A stretch of DNA of 64,000 nucleotides. Source: Nothopassalora personata. Taxonomy: Eukaryota; Ascomycota; Dothideomycetes; Mycosphaerellales; Mycosphaerellaceae. The stretch spans positions 2,542,001-2,606,000 of the forward strand of contig CM066296.1 in NCBI GenBank assembly GCA_033816765.1, given 5' to 3'. Below, one piece after another: positions 31,500 through 41,925 of the stretch (positions are counted from its first letter, which is position 1; every line of letters starts with the position of its first letter). The notes under the pieces were generated by a model. That model saw only the letters and a program-made list of their open reading frames with translations. It had not been told where the DNA came from and made no database searches. The translations under genes and the position numbers were made by a program.

Positions 31500-34325
31500 G
31501 ACCTTATTCGAGTCCCTTCGCCTACCGGATAACGTTAAGCATGTCCTTACTAATACGAACACGCCGAAGTCCGCCGCTAATGTTATGTTCCGAGAGCTCA
31601 ATCCTTAGAAGCGGGTTAAGGTATTAAAGGACTTCTATAAGGGCTTCAAGAAGGTGTTCGAAGACTACTCCGTCTAGGTTAACCTATTTTTCGAGGAAGT
31701 TAAGAGCGGCATAGGCAAGAGCTATAAGGATGAATTCCTTAGTAATAAGAAGCTCGATGTCTTGTTTCCTATCGTCAGTAAGATTCGTAAGACCGGTTTA
31801 GAGATTCGTAACCGAGAGAAGACTCTTCGAGCTACGCTTACCCGCTACTAGCTATAGTAGATAGACAATAAGATTCTTAATCGACGCGTTATCTCCGAGC
31901 TTTGTAGTACTAATAGCGGGCGCCGCTAGTTTACGGCCTTTATTAATAAGTACCTAGATTATAGTAGGGCTATTAGTAGAATTTAGAGGGCATTAATCTA
32001 GCGTATAAGGATCGGCCGTAAGGGCATAGATCGTAAGCGAATTCTAGAGCCTAGTAATCTTACCCGGTGCGATAGGGAGGCTAAAGTACGCAGCATTAAT
32101 CCGCAGTTGGCTAAGAGTAGGGAGATTATTAGAAGATACCGCCTAGCCGTCTATAAGGATAGCCTTCTATACTTTATAGAGGGTACTATTACTAAGAAGT
32201 CCGCGTCCCCGGAGGACAGTATAGATCAACCTAGACCATCTAGCTAGTAATAGCCTTAGCTACGTTAGCCACTACCGGGTAGTAAAGGCAAAGGACGTGT
32301 AAAGAGTACTACGCTAACTCCACTAGCCTCTACCTAGCCTATAGTCCTATCGAGAGGCGGTCGTAAGTCGAGTCGACTTAAGTAGCTCCGTATAGACGAG
32401 AGTATAGGTGAGGGCATAACTACGCCTACTTAATCCTCGCCTAACCGAACGCTAGACGGCGCTCCTATACGCGAAGGTAGTCCGCTAGGTACACCGGTTA
32501 GTACCCTACGATCTACTCCGGCCCTAACTAAGAATAGCAATCCGATGCTTACTATATTACCTTCGGCTATAATTAGGGATGTATTAGTCTTCGAGGATTA
32601 GATCCTATAAGAAGACGAGGCCCTCCGGATTAAGCGCGCTAACTGCACCTATAATAAGCGGTACTATAGCATTAAGTTTAGAGACTCGATTAATGTAGAT
32701 AGTATTAACTAGCTACCTAAGCACCGGATAGCGGACCTTAAGATGCTCGAATATACTGTCTCGGACGTTCTTAAGAGGGAAGGTAAGGTTAGCGCTATAA
32801 TATGCGATTAGCATGTTCGAGATTTCTACTATAAGGCCCTCTACTTCGTTACGAATCCCGGTATTACCGCTAATACCCTATGTGAGCGTGCGCTTAAGGT
32901 CTAAGACTAGCTCTTTAAAGGTAAGAGTTTTTTAGCTATTAAGGTAAAGAATGGGTCGTGGTTTCGCCCTAATAAGCGTGGTTAGAAGACTATTAACCCG
33001 CTTAGCTACCTCCGTGTTCGAGGTAAGGTCGGCACTACGAGTAGCATCGTTACGTATACTAACTATAACTAGATCCTCGACAAATTCGGCATTTATAAAG
33101 CTAACTAAGCCGATCTTAATAGTACCGGTACCTACATTAATAGTAACAACCATACTAGTACAATAACGCTAAACTAGCACCGCGGGTTAAAACAGTTAGA
33201 GAAATGATAAGTCGAGAATTCGACGTGTACCGATAGCACCTACTAGAATTGAATGAGGTTAGTAACGGCGGCGTCTACTAGAACATGTAGTATTCTCTAA
33301 GCTAATAGATTATACGATAAGACCCCGGGCTATAGCTCTTATAAGTGGCGCTGTACCCTTAGTACTGCACTCGGTTTATCTCCTTCCCTAGGCCTACGAT
33401 TTTTAGCTTTAATGGGGCTTATTAGGGGGGTGACGCGAACACTATAGTATAGTATGCTAGGGTCGACTTAAACCTCGAAACTGAAAACTACTAGACTAGT
33501 AACCGGCTTAACATACTATACTCTCTTAACTTAGAGGGTACTAGTAGGCCGGAGTTTTTACACGGTTTTTATAAGTAAGGGAATGCTAGAGAGTTTATCT
33601 AGTAGTGCCGGATTAACGACTGCATAGAAGACGGCCGATTTAAGCGTTTCTTCTCGGTTAGGGTCTAGAATTACCTAAGCAAGAATAGCATTAGCTGGTT
33701 TAGAGAGGACCTAAGCGCTAGGCAAATGCGGGTAACTACTATAGGCGTTCTAATAAGGTAGGCCGTATATAAGAGGACACTACGTTAGATTAACCCTTAC
33801 TTTATCGAGATCCGCGACGATAACTATCTTAAACTCTAGAGAAGCTAGAGCATACACTAGGTAATAGACCTCTATCGTGACTTTAAGATGCTAAGTAAGA
33901 GCGTTATAGAGTTTAAGTATCGACGCCTAGTACCCGGCTATCCTTTTCCTACGGCCGTACACCTTAGTGGCATTAGCCCTCTATCCGATGCCCTAGCGGG
34001 TTTAAAGTCTTAGAACGATAACGAAGTTATCCTTAATACTAGAAGGTAGCTTAATACTACGGTCCGCCTAGACTTAGAGCTCTTCTATAAGAAGATGCAT
34101 AATTAGCGCGTCCGAGCTATGAAATTGATAGATAAGTAGCTTAGCTTAGTCACTACTCTCGAGCAGATGTGCTTTATAAGCGAAGGGCGTAATAAGAGCT
34201 TCTTCCGTAACTACTATAGGAACTTCACTAGCTAGCTACTTAGGGACGCGTCTAGTAAGACTAGTGTTAGCTACGATAACGAGTAGGTCTAGATAAAGGA
34301 GTTATATAAGAATAAGTGGAACTAA
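31500..34325 (+). pseudogene. Element X coding relic, unknown protein(s)
   Basis: Reading through RIP-type stops gives two long threads, about 31500-33200 and about 33460-34325. The first is Lys/Arg-rich with a Ser/Pro-rich middle (near 32230-32530) and a compact block near 32580-33090. The second contains FLHGFYKQGN, FFSVRVQNYLSKN and a C-terminal Ser/Asn repeat. A thread present in both X copies suggests a real gene. I recognise no transposase, recombinase or reverse transcriptase motif. The uninterrupted piece at 32951-33166 is only a shadow frame. Confidence 0.45.
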
Positions 34326-34387
34326 GTAGTTAGTACGGGTTTATAAGCTCCTAGTTTCTAGTTGATTTCTAGCTATAGCTATAGCCT

Positions 34388-34490
34388 ATAGGATTCTAGT
34401 TCTGATTCTAGTTCTAATTCTAGTTCTAATCCTAGTTCTAATGCTAGTTCTAATGCTAGTTCTAATGCTAGTTCTAATACTTCGGGTATA
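34388..34490. repeat. 12-bp tandem repeat in element X copy 2
   Basis: About eight to nine imperfect units of TTCTAATTCTAG/TTCTAATGCTAG. Copy 1 has fewer units, so the array has changed length between copies. Confidence 0.75.
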
Positions 34491-34616
34491 GGTGCTTCTA
34501 GTCCTTAGATCTTACTTGTTTCTTATAGTTACTTATCTTCCCTTAACTTACTTTCTAGTTACGCGGTGGACTCGCCTTTGGATTTATTAGGTTACTAGTA
34601 CTAACGCTTACTTATC

Positions 34617-34799
34617 TGTCACGGGCAGCCCGCGACCCTTCACTGACGATGCGTCGTCCCGGGTGAACCTCGGACCTTCTGCATCGGGACTAGCGGCTTG
34701 GCGTTAGCTTAAGTACCCGCCGCGCCTCGCGCTCCTCTTTCATAGCTTCGTAGAACAACAACTATCTCATTCGGACCCTTTGGTACGCGCGCCCTTACA
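34617..34799 (+). repeat. E3 5' LTR (183 bp)
   Basis: It starts TGTCACGGGC and ends GCCCTTACA, identical to 41743-41925. TTAAGTA at 34709-34715 lies 41 bp before GTAGAACAA (34750-34758), mirroring the TATATTA-to-start spacing in E2. Confidence 0.95.
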
Positions 34800-34801
34800 G
34801 T

Positions 34802-34810
34802 TTGTTCTAC
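34802..34810 (+). promoter_or_regulatory. E3 candidate self-priming primer binding site
   Basis: TTGTTCTAC, 2 nt after the LTR, is the exact reverse complement of GTAGAACAA at 34750-34758. Position and length match the E2 case although the sequence differs, so base pairing rather than sequence seems conserved. Confidence 0.65.
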
Positions 34811-34943
34811 CACCCTACCCAGATCACGGATCTAGGTAAGGGACGCGTAACACTCAGAACAGACAACAGAACGCGCACGGCGCAATAGCAGAGTCGCGCC
34901 GAGTCGCACTCGACACAGAACACGGCAAGGCGCAAAGGCGCAG

Positions 34944-37022
34944 ATGCCTAGAGAAACTAACGCAGCAAAGACCTCGACAGGTCGCGTTGACACCGACAAC
35001 ATGTCCCAGGACACACAGGCACAGAACGGCATGCCGCCACCGGCAAAGCCACTAGGCAAGCGTACACGCACCTCTCTTTTCCCCGATCTTTCCTCTTTCC
35101 CTCAGAGTCAGACTCAAGGAGACGACACCCGGCGAGTCACAGTAGACACCGGTGCCGCGCTTCAGCAAGAGTTGGACGAGGCTTACGAAGAGGCATCGGA
35201 CAGCGAGGCAAAGGGAAAGGTTGACTTCACAGATCTCTTCGAACCGAAAGTCCTCCAAGAGGAGGGCCAAGAACATACGGTCTTCACATCGCTCGACGTA
35301 CCCGAACACATCGCCGCTGCCGACTTCACAGATGTCGAGCTAGACGACCTCGTCGAGTTGGTCAAGGACCACCCGAAGACCCTCTATGACTTCATCCTAC
35401 GTGGATTCAACACAGCAGTGATGAAGGGTAAGCAGCTCAGTGTACTCGAGCGCGCGAACGCACATCAGAATAGCCAGTACCGCACCCTGTACGCCGAATA
35501 CGACCGCATTCATGGAATGCTGCAGACCGAGAAGGCCGCTTTGAGCAAGATGGCCCGAGACCTCAAGGACAAGAACGCCGACTCTACTAAGGCGCAGGAG
35601 CTTCGGAAGAAGTATGATGCTGCGAACGACCTATGCAAGAAGTTCGCCGACATCACGAATCAAGAGAAGAAGAGGGCTCGAACAGCCGAGAACAAGAACA
35701 AGACACTACAAGACGAGATCACCCAGTTGAAGACTCGCCTGCAGGCAGCAGAGGACAACAACAATGCCCGCTGCTCACGCTCTCGAGGCCGCACCCATTC
35801 GCGACCACGCTCACACCGCTCCCAATCACGCCCTGTCCTACGTGAGACTTCCCTTGAAGCTCTCCAGCGTCAGTATCGTGAGGCAGTGGGCGGCGGCGGT
35901 GGAGGTGGGGACGATGGCGATGATGACGACGACTCGGGTGACAAGGACAATGACCAAGGACGCAACAACCGACCACTGCCGCGTCGCAACGAGCGTCAAG
36001 AATCACACCGCACTGCTAGAGGCCGCAGCAACCGCACACAGACACCACTGGTCGACCTGCCAGAGCGCCTCCTCAACATCGACGACTTGCTGGATCGCAA
36101 TATGAAGATCGGCAAGGGCGTGCCAGACCCACGCAAGTTCAAGAACGACGAAGAGCCCACCTACGACAGTTGGTACACCAGTATCCTACTAAAACTGACA
36201 GTGGCGACCTTTCGCACCGAGCAGGATGGCCTGCGCTTCTTGTATGGCTGGACTGATGGAGAAGTTCAGAAGACCATTAAGCCGCGCATTCCCATCCCCG
36301 GACATCTGGCCTACAACGAGTTCAAGACTGGCGAAGAACTGTTGGACTGGATGACTCGACAGTATGGCGCTCGTAATGAGGCCACCAAGGCTGCAGTGGA
36401 CATTACGAGCTGCAAGCAGCAACAGAAGGAGACGTTTGTCGCATTCCACGCCCGCTACTCGAAGCTGCGAGCGTGGATGGACTGGAGCGATGAGACGGAG
36501 CTTATGTTGTTTCGAACCCGTCTAAATCGCAAGTACTATGTCAAGACCTTCGGCGACCGTGAAGTGGATCGCCGCCTACACAGCATGCTGGACGTCATCG
36601 AGGAGTGCACCGCATTGGACGAGAGCTTCTACGAGACTGAGCAGCTGTACCCTCAAGAGAGCCGTCCACGTGGCAATGGAGGCAACCAGAACCCCGGCAA
36701 CCAGACCCAGGGCGACACTGCTGCTGCCGCCGCTGCTGGGGCTGCTGGCGCTGTCGTGCAGCGTCCACCACAGTACGCCGGCACCAAGAAGAAGGAAGAC
36801 TTGCCAGCCTACCTTCAGAACCTTACACCGCTCAACCGTGAGGGCCGTGAGGAACTGAAGAAACAGGGCAAGTGCTTCCGCTGCCGCACTGGACTGCACG
36901 TGTCAAGCAACACCGAGTGCCCCATGTACGGCTACGACGGCGATTACCGCCCACCGCGTCCACGCAAGGACCCGAACCTCAGCTCCCTCGGCGCTGAGGG
37001 AAATGGCGAGACCGCTGCCTAA
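34944..37022 (+). CDS. gag: E3 gag polyprotein
   Basis: A 692-residue structural protein starting at the ATG at 34944. It has an acidic N-terminal half, a coiled coil at about 221-272, an Arg/Ser-rich segment, a Gly/Asp-rich tract at about 316-334, a gag core at about 383-566, an Ala-rich linker and a zinc knuckle near 644 (CFRCRTGLHVSSNTEC). The knuckle again has C-x2-C-x4-H-x6-C spacing. It terminates at TAA 37020-37022, 16 nt past a slippery heptamer that would shift ribosomes into pol. Confidence 0.9.
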   Translation: MPRETNAAKTSTGRVDTDNMSQDTQAQNGMPPPAKPLGKRTRTSLFPDLSSFPQSQTQGDDTRRVTVDTGAALQQELDEAYEEASDSEAKGKVDFTDLFEPKVLQEEGQEHTVFTSLDVPEHIAAADFTDVELDDLVELVKDHPKTLYDFILRGFNTAVMKGKQLSVLERANAHQNSQYRTLYAEYDRIHGMLQTEKAALSKMARDLKDKNADSTKAQELRKKYDAANDLCKKFADITNQEKKRARTAENKNKTLQDEITQLKTRLQAAEDNNNARCSRSRGRTHSRPRSHRSQSRPVLRETSLEALQRQYREAVGGGGGGGDDGDDDDDSGDKDNDQGRNNRPLPRRNERQESHRTARGRSNRTQTPLVDLPERLLNIDDLLDRNMKIGKGVPDPRKFKNDEEPTYDSWYTSILLKLTVATFRTEQDGLRFLYGWTDGEVQKTIKPRIPIPGHLAYNEFKTGEELLDWMTRQYGARNEATKAAVDITSCKQQQKETFVAFHARYSKLRAWMDWSDETELMLFRTRLNRKYYVKTFGDREVDRRLHSMLDVIEECTALDESFYETEQLYPQESRPRGNGGNQNPGNQTQGDTAAAAAAGAAGAVVQRPPQYAGTKKKEDLPAYLQNLTPLNREGREELKKQGKCFRCRTGLHVSSNTECPMYGYDGDYRPPRPRKDPNLSSLGAEGNGETAA
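36998..37004 (+). promoter_or_regulatory. E3 -1 frameshift slippery heptamer
   Basis: In the gag frame the sequence reads G GGA AAT, a canonical X XXY YYZ site (GGGAAAT). The pol frame opens exactly at this heptamer, immediately after TGA 36995-36997, and gag stops 16 nt downstream. Confidence 0.7.
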
Positions 37023-40000
37023 GCGTGGCAGACAGTGGTCAACCGAACATCCAAGGACAGAAAGAGCATGAGATTGAGAGACACAGAGTGCAAGAGATGG
37101 ACTATGAGGAGGGGGAACTGAAGATATCAGCCTGCGCGCTAGAGCCGCAGCAGCCAGATGTACACCCTCACATAGTCCTGCCAGTAAGGATACAACATGA
37201 AAAGGCAAGAGGCCTTGTAGACTCTGCTTCCACCTCTCTCTTTCTGGATTGGAAGTTCACACGCAAACATATAATACCCTTATCCCCTCTGGTAAAAAGC
37301 AAGAACCTGACCCTGGGCAATGGCAAGTCTAGCGGCCGACGTATCACCCATGCAGCCCTGGTTGATGTCGACATCAAGGGTCACCGCGAGCAGATGCTAT
37401 GTTACGTCACCGACCTTGAATACGACGTCGTCCTTGGCCTGCCATGGTTGAGTGCTCACAACCCCGACATCTTCTGGGAGACCGGCGAAGTGGCTTTCAG
37501 ATCGGACTACTGCTTTGGTCACTGTCTTCATAACAAGACGTCGACAACCGTACAGTCACTGAACCACCAACACCGTGCTCGCAAGGACACAACGAAATAC
37601 GGACCGGAGCCCTTCACTAGTGAGTCAGGGGGATTCACAGCAGGAGGGGCAGAATTGAACGTGTCATCCATGGACCTGGATGATGACGGAGAGGTTGAGT
37701 GCATTGAAGTCACGCAACGAGCCTGGGAGATGTACGCGCACCGGCCTGGGGCCAAGTGCTTCTACGTCCTGCCCACGGGTGAGGAGTGTGACGAGAATGG
37801 CAACCTAAAGCTGAGCGCAATGGCAGCTGATGACCTGGATCAGTTTCTGAACAAGGAGTTCAACCATAACCCGAAGGAAAAGCTGCCACCAGAATATCAT
37901 CATCTGGCAGACACCTTCTCGGCAAAGGACCATGATGTGCTGCCACCGCACAGACCCGGCATCGACCATGAGATTCACATCAAGCCAGATGGCCCGCAGG
38001 AGCCGCCATATCGCAAACCCTATGGTCTCGCTCCGCAAGAAAACGAGGCCGTCAAGAAATGGATCACTGAGCAAGAAGGACCTGGCAAGATCAGACCAGC
38101 AGGGCAGAAGACAAGTCAATCCCCAGCACCTGTGCTTGTGGTGCGCAAGCCAGGCGGAGGACTGCGAGTGTGCATCGACTACCGCGGGTTGAATGCAATC
38201 ACTATCAAGAACAGATACCCGATACCGTTGATTCAGGAGACGCTAAACCGCATGCACGGCAAGAAGTACTTCACGAAGCTGGATATCGTCGCAGCCTTCA
38301 ACAAGCTTCGCATTGCAGAAGGGCACGAATGGCTTACAGCATTCGCTACACGGTATGGCGTGTACGAATGCCTCGTGCTGCCATTTGGCCTTTGCAATGG
38401 TCCCGCATCTTTTCAGTCTTACATCAACAAGGTGCTGCAAGAACATCTAGACGACTTTGTGTCAGCCTACCTCGACGATGTGCTAATCTTTAGCGATACG
38501 CTCGAAGAGCACATCGAGCACGTGAAGAAGGTGCTCACGAAGCTGCGCGACGCTGGGCTTACAGTGGACATTGACAAGTGTGAATTCCACCAGCAGCGGG
38601 TGAAGTACCTTGGCCTAATCATCACGCCTGAGGGCATTGAGATGGACCTAGAGAAGCTCGAGTGCATTCAGACCTGGGAAGCGCCTTCCAACCTGAAGGA
38701 CGTACAAGCTTTCTTGGGATTCGCCAACTTTTATAGGAGATTCATCGAGGCATTCTCGAGGTTGGCGGCACCGCTGACAGATCTGACCAAATCAAATGGG
38801 CCAAGTAACCACAAGAACCGCAAGGTCAACTGGACACCAGAGTGTCAGCGGGCATTTGATGCACTAAAGGCGGCATTTAGCAAAGCTGGGATGCTTGCGC
38901 ACTACGTGCCAGGGCGACAGACGGTTGTCGAAACGGACTCCTCCGACTTCGTCAACGCAGGCGTGTTGTCGCAATACGATGAGAACGGAGTACTGCATCC
39001 TGTCGCGTTCTACTCGAAGAAGCTAAGCCCGCAAGAGTGCAATTACGAAATCTATGACAAGGAGCTTTTGGCAATCATTAAGGCTTTTGAGGAATGGCGG
39101 CCAGAGCTGGCCTGTGAGGGTGACGATGACACTATTGAACCAGTCAAGGTGTTCACTGATCACAAGAACCTCGAGTACTTCATGACCACGAAGCAGCTAA
39201 ACAGGCGCCAAGCGCGCTGGGCTGAATTCCTGTCACAGTTCAACTTTCGAATCATATATCGACCAGGTGTCCAGGGAACGAAACCTGACAGCCTCACGAG
39301 ACGCAGCCAGGACCTTCCGCAGGGGGTGGACGATCCGCGTAATCAGCATCAGCACCAGACGTTGCTGCCGCCTGAGCGATTCCTTAAGATCGACTCGATG
39401 CGCGCAACTATAGAGGACGTAGCTGAGGAGACTACACCACTGAACCTAGAAGCCACAGAGTTCACACGAACAGCAGCCACTGCTGCCGAGCCGCAGGCGG
39501 AGTCGGTCCAGGACGCAATACGAGAAGCCGAACTCGAATACCGCATGACAACAGCCTATGCCGTGGATACAGAGTTGAATGCAGCAATCAAGACACTGCA
39601 GAAGGGGGATGCCATCCCTACACTGCTTCAGAAGGCTAAGGTGCACCCAGTGCACTGCAAAGTAGAAGGTGATCTACTGTACGTACGCAATCAGTATGGT
39701 GGATGGAGCCTGTGGGTGCCGGATGATCGAACACTGCGCACTCGCATTATCCGAATGAACCATGACCCGCCAGCCGCAGGACACCCAGGCAGAGCACGCA
39801 CCTACGAGCTCGTGGCACGTGAATTCTACTGGCCTGGCTTGGCACGGTCAGTGCGCAGGTACACCGGCAATTGCCGGCCTTGTCGCACGACGAAATCTCT
39901 GCACACCCAGCCACCGGGTTTGCTGCACCCACTTTCGGTACCAGAAAGACCATGGCAACACATCGCAGTAGACTTCGTAGTCGACCTGCCACCGAGCGAA

Positions 40001-41833
40001 CTCGACGGCATGACCTACACTAACATCATGACTGTCACAGACAGGCTCACGAAGGAAGTGGAACTGATACCTATTGGCGCTATGACAGCGCAGAACGCTG
40101 CAAGGTTGTTCCTCAAGCACGTCTTTTGCCGACACGGCTTCCCTGACACTATCACTTCAGATCGCGGCAAGCAGTTCATAGCCACCTTCTGGAAACGCCT
40201 GTGCAAGATGCTCCGCACAGAGAGGAAGCTGAGTTCTTCCTATCACCCCCAGACCGATGGGCAGTCAGAACGTACTAACCAGGCAATGGAGCAGTACCTA
40301 CGAGCCTTCATCAATGAGTCGCAGAGTGACTGGGCAGAATGGCTCCCCCTGGCCCAATTTGCAATGAACAACCACGTGTCAGAGACTACGGGTGTGTCAC
40401 CATTCTACGCCAACCTAGGCTACAACCCCGAGTTCACCGAGCGCATTGATCTGCAAGCCGGTAAAGACCGTAACCTCACGACTATCCAGCGACTCGACAG
40501 CAAATCAGCTGAGGCGTTCGCCCGACGGATCTGTGAGCTGCATCGCAACCTTCAAGAGAACATGCGAATGTCACAAGCACTTCAAGCGGAAGCAGCAAAC
40601 AGGCACCGCAGCATCTCGCCAGACTACAAGGTTGGCGACTGGGTGTATCTGAGCACGAAGAACATCCGCACGACACGACCGTCGAAGAAGCTCGACCGCA
40701 AGTACGCCGGCCCATACCAGATCACGGAGGTTATGCCGGCGAAGCTATCATATAAGCTGAACCTGTCTGATGCCCTTGCAGGACTAGACAATTGCTTTCA
40801 CACGTCACTACTTCAGCGCGCTGACAGCCCCGATCTCCTACCGCTCGAGGGACAACGGCTGGCGCCACCCCCAGCCATCACGATTGAACCAGACACGAGA
40901 GAAGCCGAAGCTGCAGCAGACGTTACCGCACCAACACTCGAATACGAGGTGGACAAGATCTTAGACATGTACACCCGCAAGAGGGCTGGCAAGGTGAAGA
41001 AAGGAAAGAAGCGCAACGTGGACACTTGGTACAAGGTGCGCTGGACAGGATATCAGGATATGGAAGATGGAGAAACCTGGCAACCAGCTGAGGACTTGCT
41101 TGTGAAAGCAGCCGCCGCTCTTGCAGACTTTCACCATAACCGGCCGGAGTTATCCACACCTGCAGGCTTTGCAGCTCCATCCGACTGGTCCCCACCAGAC
41201 AATGAGGTGCTCGGACTCAACACGATCAGGGTCAAGCAAGACACCGTCACGATTGAGCCAGCCGGAGCCTTGCCTCTGATGGAATCGGGTCAGCGCATGT
41301 TCACCACGCACCGCTGCACTGACCAGGTTACGAGACAGCCCGTCGTCACAACTGAGGTCACCGGCGCCAGCCGTCCTCAGCTCTGCGATAGCACAGGCAG
41401 TTGTACCGATGCTTTAGTAAGACCTGCAGAGCCTGCAATGATACCCAACCTTAGTCACAAGGATCAGACGCGAGTGTCCGCCGAAGACAGACTTAGGTCT
41501 AGGTCGGGCCAGCTAGCCAAGCAATGCGAGTCTAAAGCAGACACCGCAGCGAAAGAGATGTGCGACGCGGAGATTGCAGTGAAGGAGATGGACGACGATC
41601 TGGAGGATGACTGGACGTTTGCACGGTTATGGAGCTCGACAGGCAAAGGTGACAAGTGGCCACACAAGACGGAGCAAGTGAATAAACGAATGAAGGAGCG
41701 ACACGCTCAGAGGACTGAGGCGACTTTTGAGAGGGGGGGTACTGTCACGGGCAGCCCGCGACCCTTCACTGACGATGCGTCGTCCCGGGTGAACCTCGGA
41801 CCTTCTGCATCGGGACTAGCGGCTTGGCGTTAG
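36998..41833 (+). CDS. pol: E3 pol polyprotein with chromodomain, -1 to gag
   Basis: It is expressed presumably as a Gag-Pol fusion through the heptamer; no ATG lies near the frame opening. Numbering from 37025: protease with VDSAST near 64 (DSA instead of D[ST]G) and DVVLGLPW near 134; RT with YLDD near 482; RNase H with ETDSSD near 636; integrase zinc site near 912-951; DDE near 1003, 1044 and 1079; chromodomain with a long Lys-rich loop near 1307-1358; then a roughly 230-residue low-complexity tail. The final 30 residues lie in the 3' LTR. RT, RNase H and integrase catalytic residues are intact. Confidence 0.92.
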   Translation, partial: GKWRDRCLSVADSGQPNIQGQKEHEIERHRVQEMDYEEGELKISACALEPQQPDVHPHIVLPVRIQHEKARGLVDSASTSLFLDWKFTRKHIIPLSPLVKSKNLTLGNGKSSGRRITHAALVDVDIKGHREQMLCYVTDLEYDVVLGLPWLSAHNPDIFWETGEVAFRSDYCFGHCLHNKTSTTVQSLNHQHRARKDTTKYGPEPFTSESGGFTAGGAELNVSSMDLDDDGEVECIEVTQRAWEMYAHRPGAKCFYVLPTGEECDENGNLKLSAMAADDLDQFLNKEFNHNPKEKLPPEYHHLADTFSAKDHDVLPPHRPGIDHEIHIKPDGPQEPPYRKPYGLAPQENEAVKKWITEQEGPGKIRPAGQKTSQSPAPVLVVRKPGGGLRVCIDYRGLNAITIKNRYPIPLIQETLNRMHGKKYFTKLDIVAAFNKLRIAEGHEWLTAFATRYGVYECLVLPFGLCNGPASFQSYINKVLQEHLDDFVSAYLDDVLIFSDTLEEHIEHVKKVLTKLRDAGLTVDIDKCEFHQQRVKYLGLIITPEGIEMDLEKLECIQTWEAPSNLKDVQAFLGFANFYRRFIEAFSRLAAPLTDLTKSNGPSNHKNRKVNWTPECQRAFDALKAAFSKAGMLAHYVPGRQTVVETDSSDFVNAGVLSQYDENGVLHPVAFYSKKLSPQECNYEIYDKELLAIIKAFEEWRPELACEGDDDTIEPVKVFTDHKNLEYFMTTKQLNRRQARWAEFLSQFNFRIIYRPGVQGTKPDSLTRRSQDLPQGVDDPRNQHQHQTLLPPERFLKIDSMRATIEDVAEETTPLNLEATEFTRTAATAAEPQAESVQDAIREAELEYRMTTAYAVDTELNAAIKTLQKGDAIPTLLQKAKVHPVHCKVEGDLLYVRNQYGGWSLWVPDDRTLRTRIIRMNHDPPAAGHPGRARTYELVAREFYWPGLARSVRRYTGNCRPCRTTKSLHTQPPGLLHPLSVPERPWQHIAVDFVVDLPPSELDGMTYTNIMTVTDRLTKEVELIPIGAMTAQNAARLFLKHVFCRHGFPDTITSDRGKQFIATFWKRLCKMLRTERKLSSSYHPQTDGQSERTNQAMEQYLRAFINESQSDWAEWLPLAQFAMNNHVSETTGVSPFYANLGYNPEFTERIDLQAGKDRNLTTIQRLDSKSAEAFARRICELHRNLQENMRMSQALQAEAANRHRSISPDYKVGDWVYLSTKNIRTTRPSKKLDRKYAGPYQITEVMPAKLSYKLNLSDALAGLDNCFHTSLLQRADSPDLLPLEGQRLAPPPAITIEPDTREAEAAADVTAPTLEYEVDKILDMYTRKRAGKVKKGKKRNVDTWYKVRWTGYQDMEDGETWQPAEDLLVKAAAALADFHHNRPELSTPAGFAAPSDWSPPDNEVLGLNTIRVKQDTVTIEPAGALPLMESGQRMFTTHRCTDQVTRQPVVTTEVTGASRPQLCDSTGSCTDALVRPAEPAMIPNLSHKDQTRVSAEDRLRSRSGQLAKQCESKADTAAKEMCDAEIAVKEMDDDLEDDWTFARLWSSTGKGDKWPHKTEQVNKRMKERHAQRTEATFERGGTVTGSPRPFTDDASSRVNLGPSASGLAAWR
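41729..41742 (+). promoter_or_regulatory. E3 polypurine tract
   Basis: GAGAGGGGGGGTAC directly precedes the 3' LTR and is inside the pol frame, as in E2. Confidence 0.85.
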
Positions 41834-41925
41834 CTTAAGTACCCGCCGCGCCTCGCGCTCCTCTTTCATAGCTTCGTAGAACAACAACTATCTCATTCGG
41901 ACCCTTTGGTACGCGCGCCCTTACA
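41743..41925 (+). repeat. E3 3' LTR (183 bp)
   Basis: Identical to the 5' LTR. The pol stop lies inside it at 41831-41833. Confidence 0.95.

Larger units (their letters stand above)
30971..34616 (+). mobile_element. Element X copy 2, left part (RIPed)
   Basis: From about 32430 onward this is homologous, in inverted orientation, to the interior of X copy 1. Upstream, to about 31200, it carries additional in-frame coding thread absent from copy 1, so it is the longer form. E3 interrupts it at 34617 and it resumes at 41926. A clear 368-bp left TIR was not found; the left boundary is uncertain. Confidence 0.6.
34617..41925 (+). mobile_element. Ty3/gypsy chromovirus E3, complete and apparently intact
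   Basis: The 7309-bp element has identical 183-bp LTRs and a perfect 5-bp target duplication TTATC (34612-34616 and 41926-41930). Gag and pol are open, CA/TG are normal, and it sits inside RIPed element X. It is a sister family of E2: same layout, same LTR blocks, same knuckle spacing. It may be capable of transposition. Confidence 0.95.
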
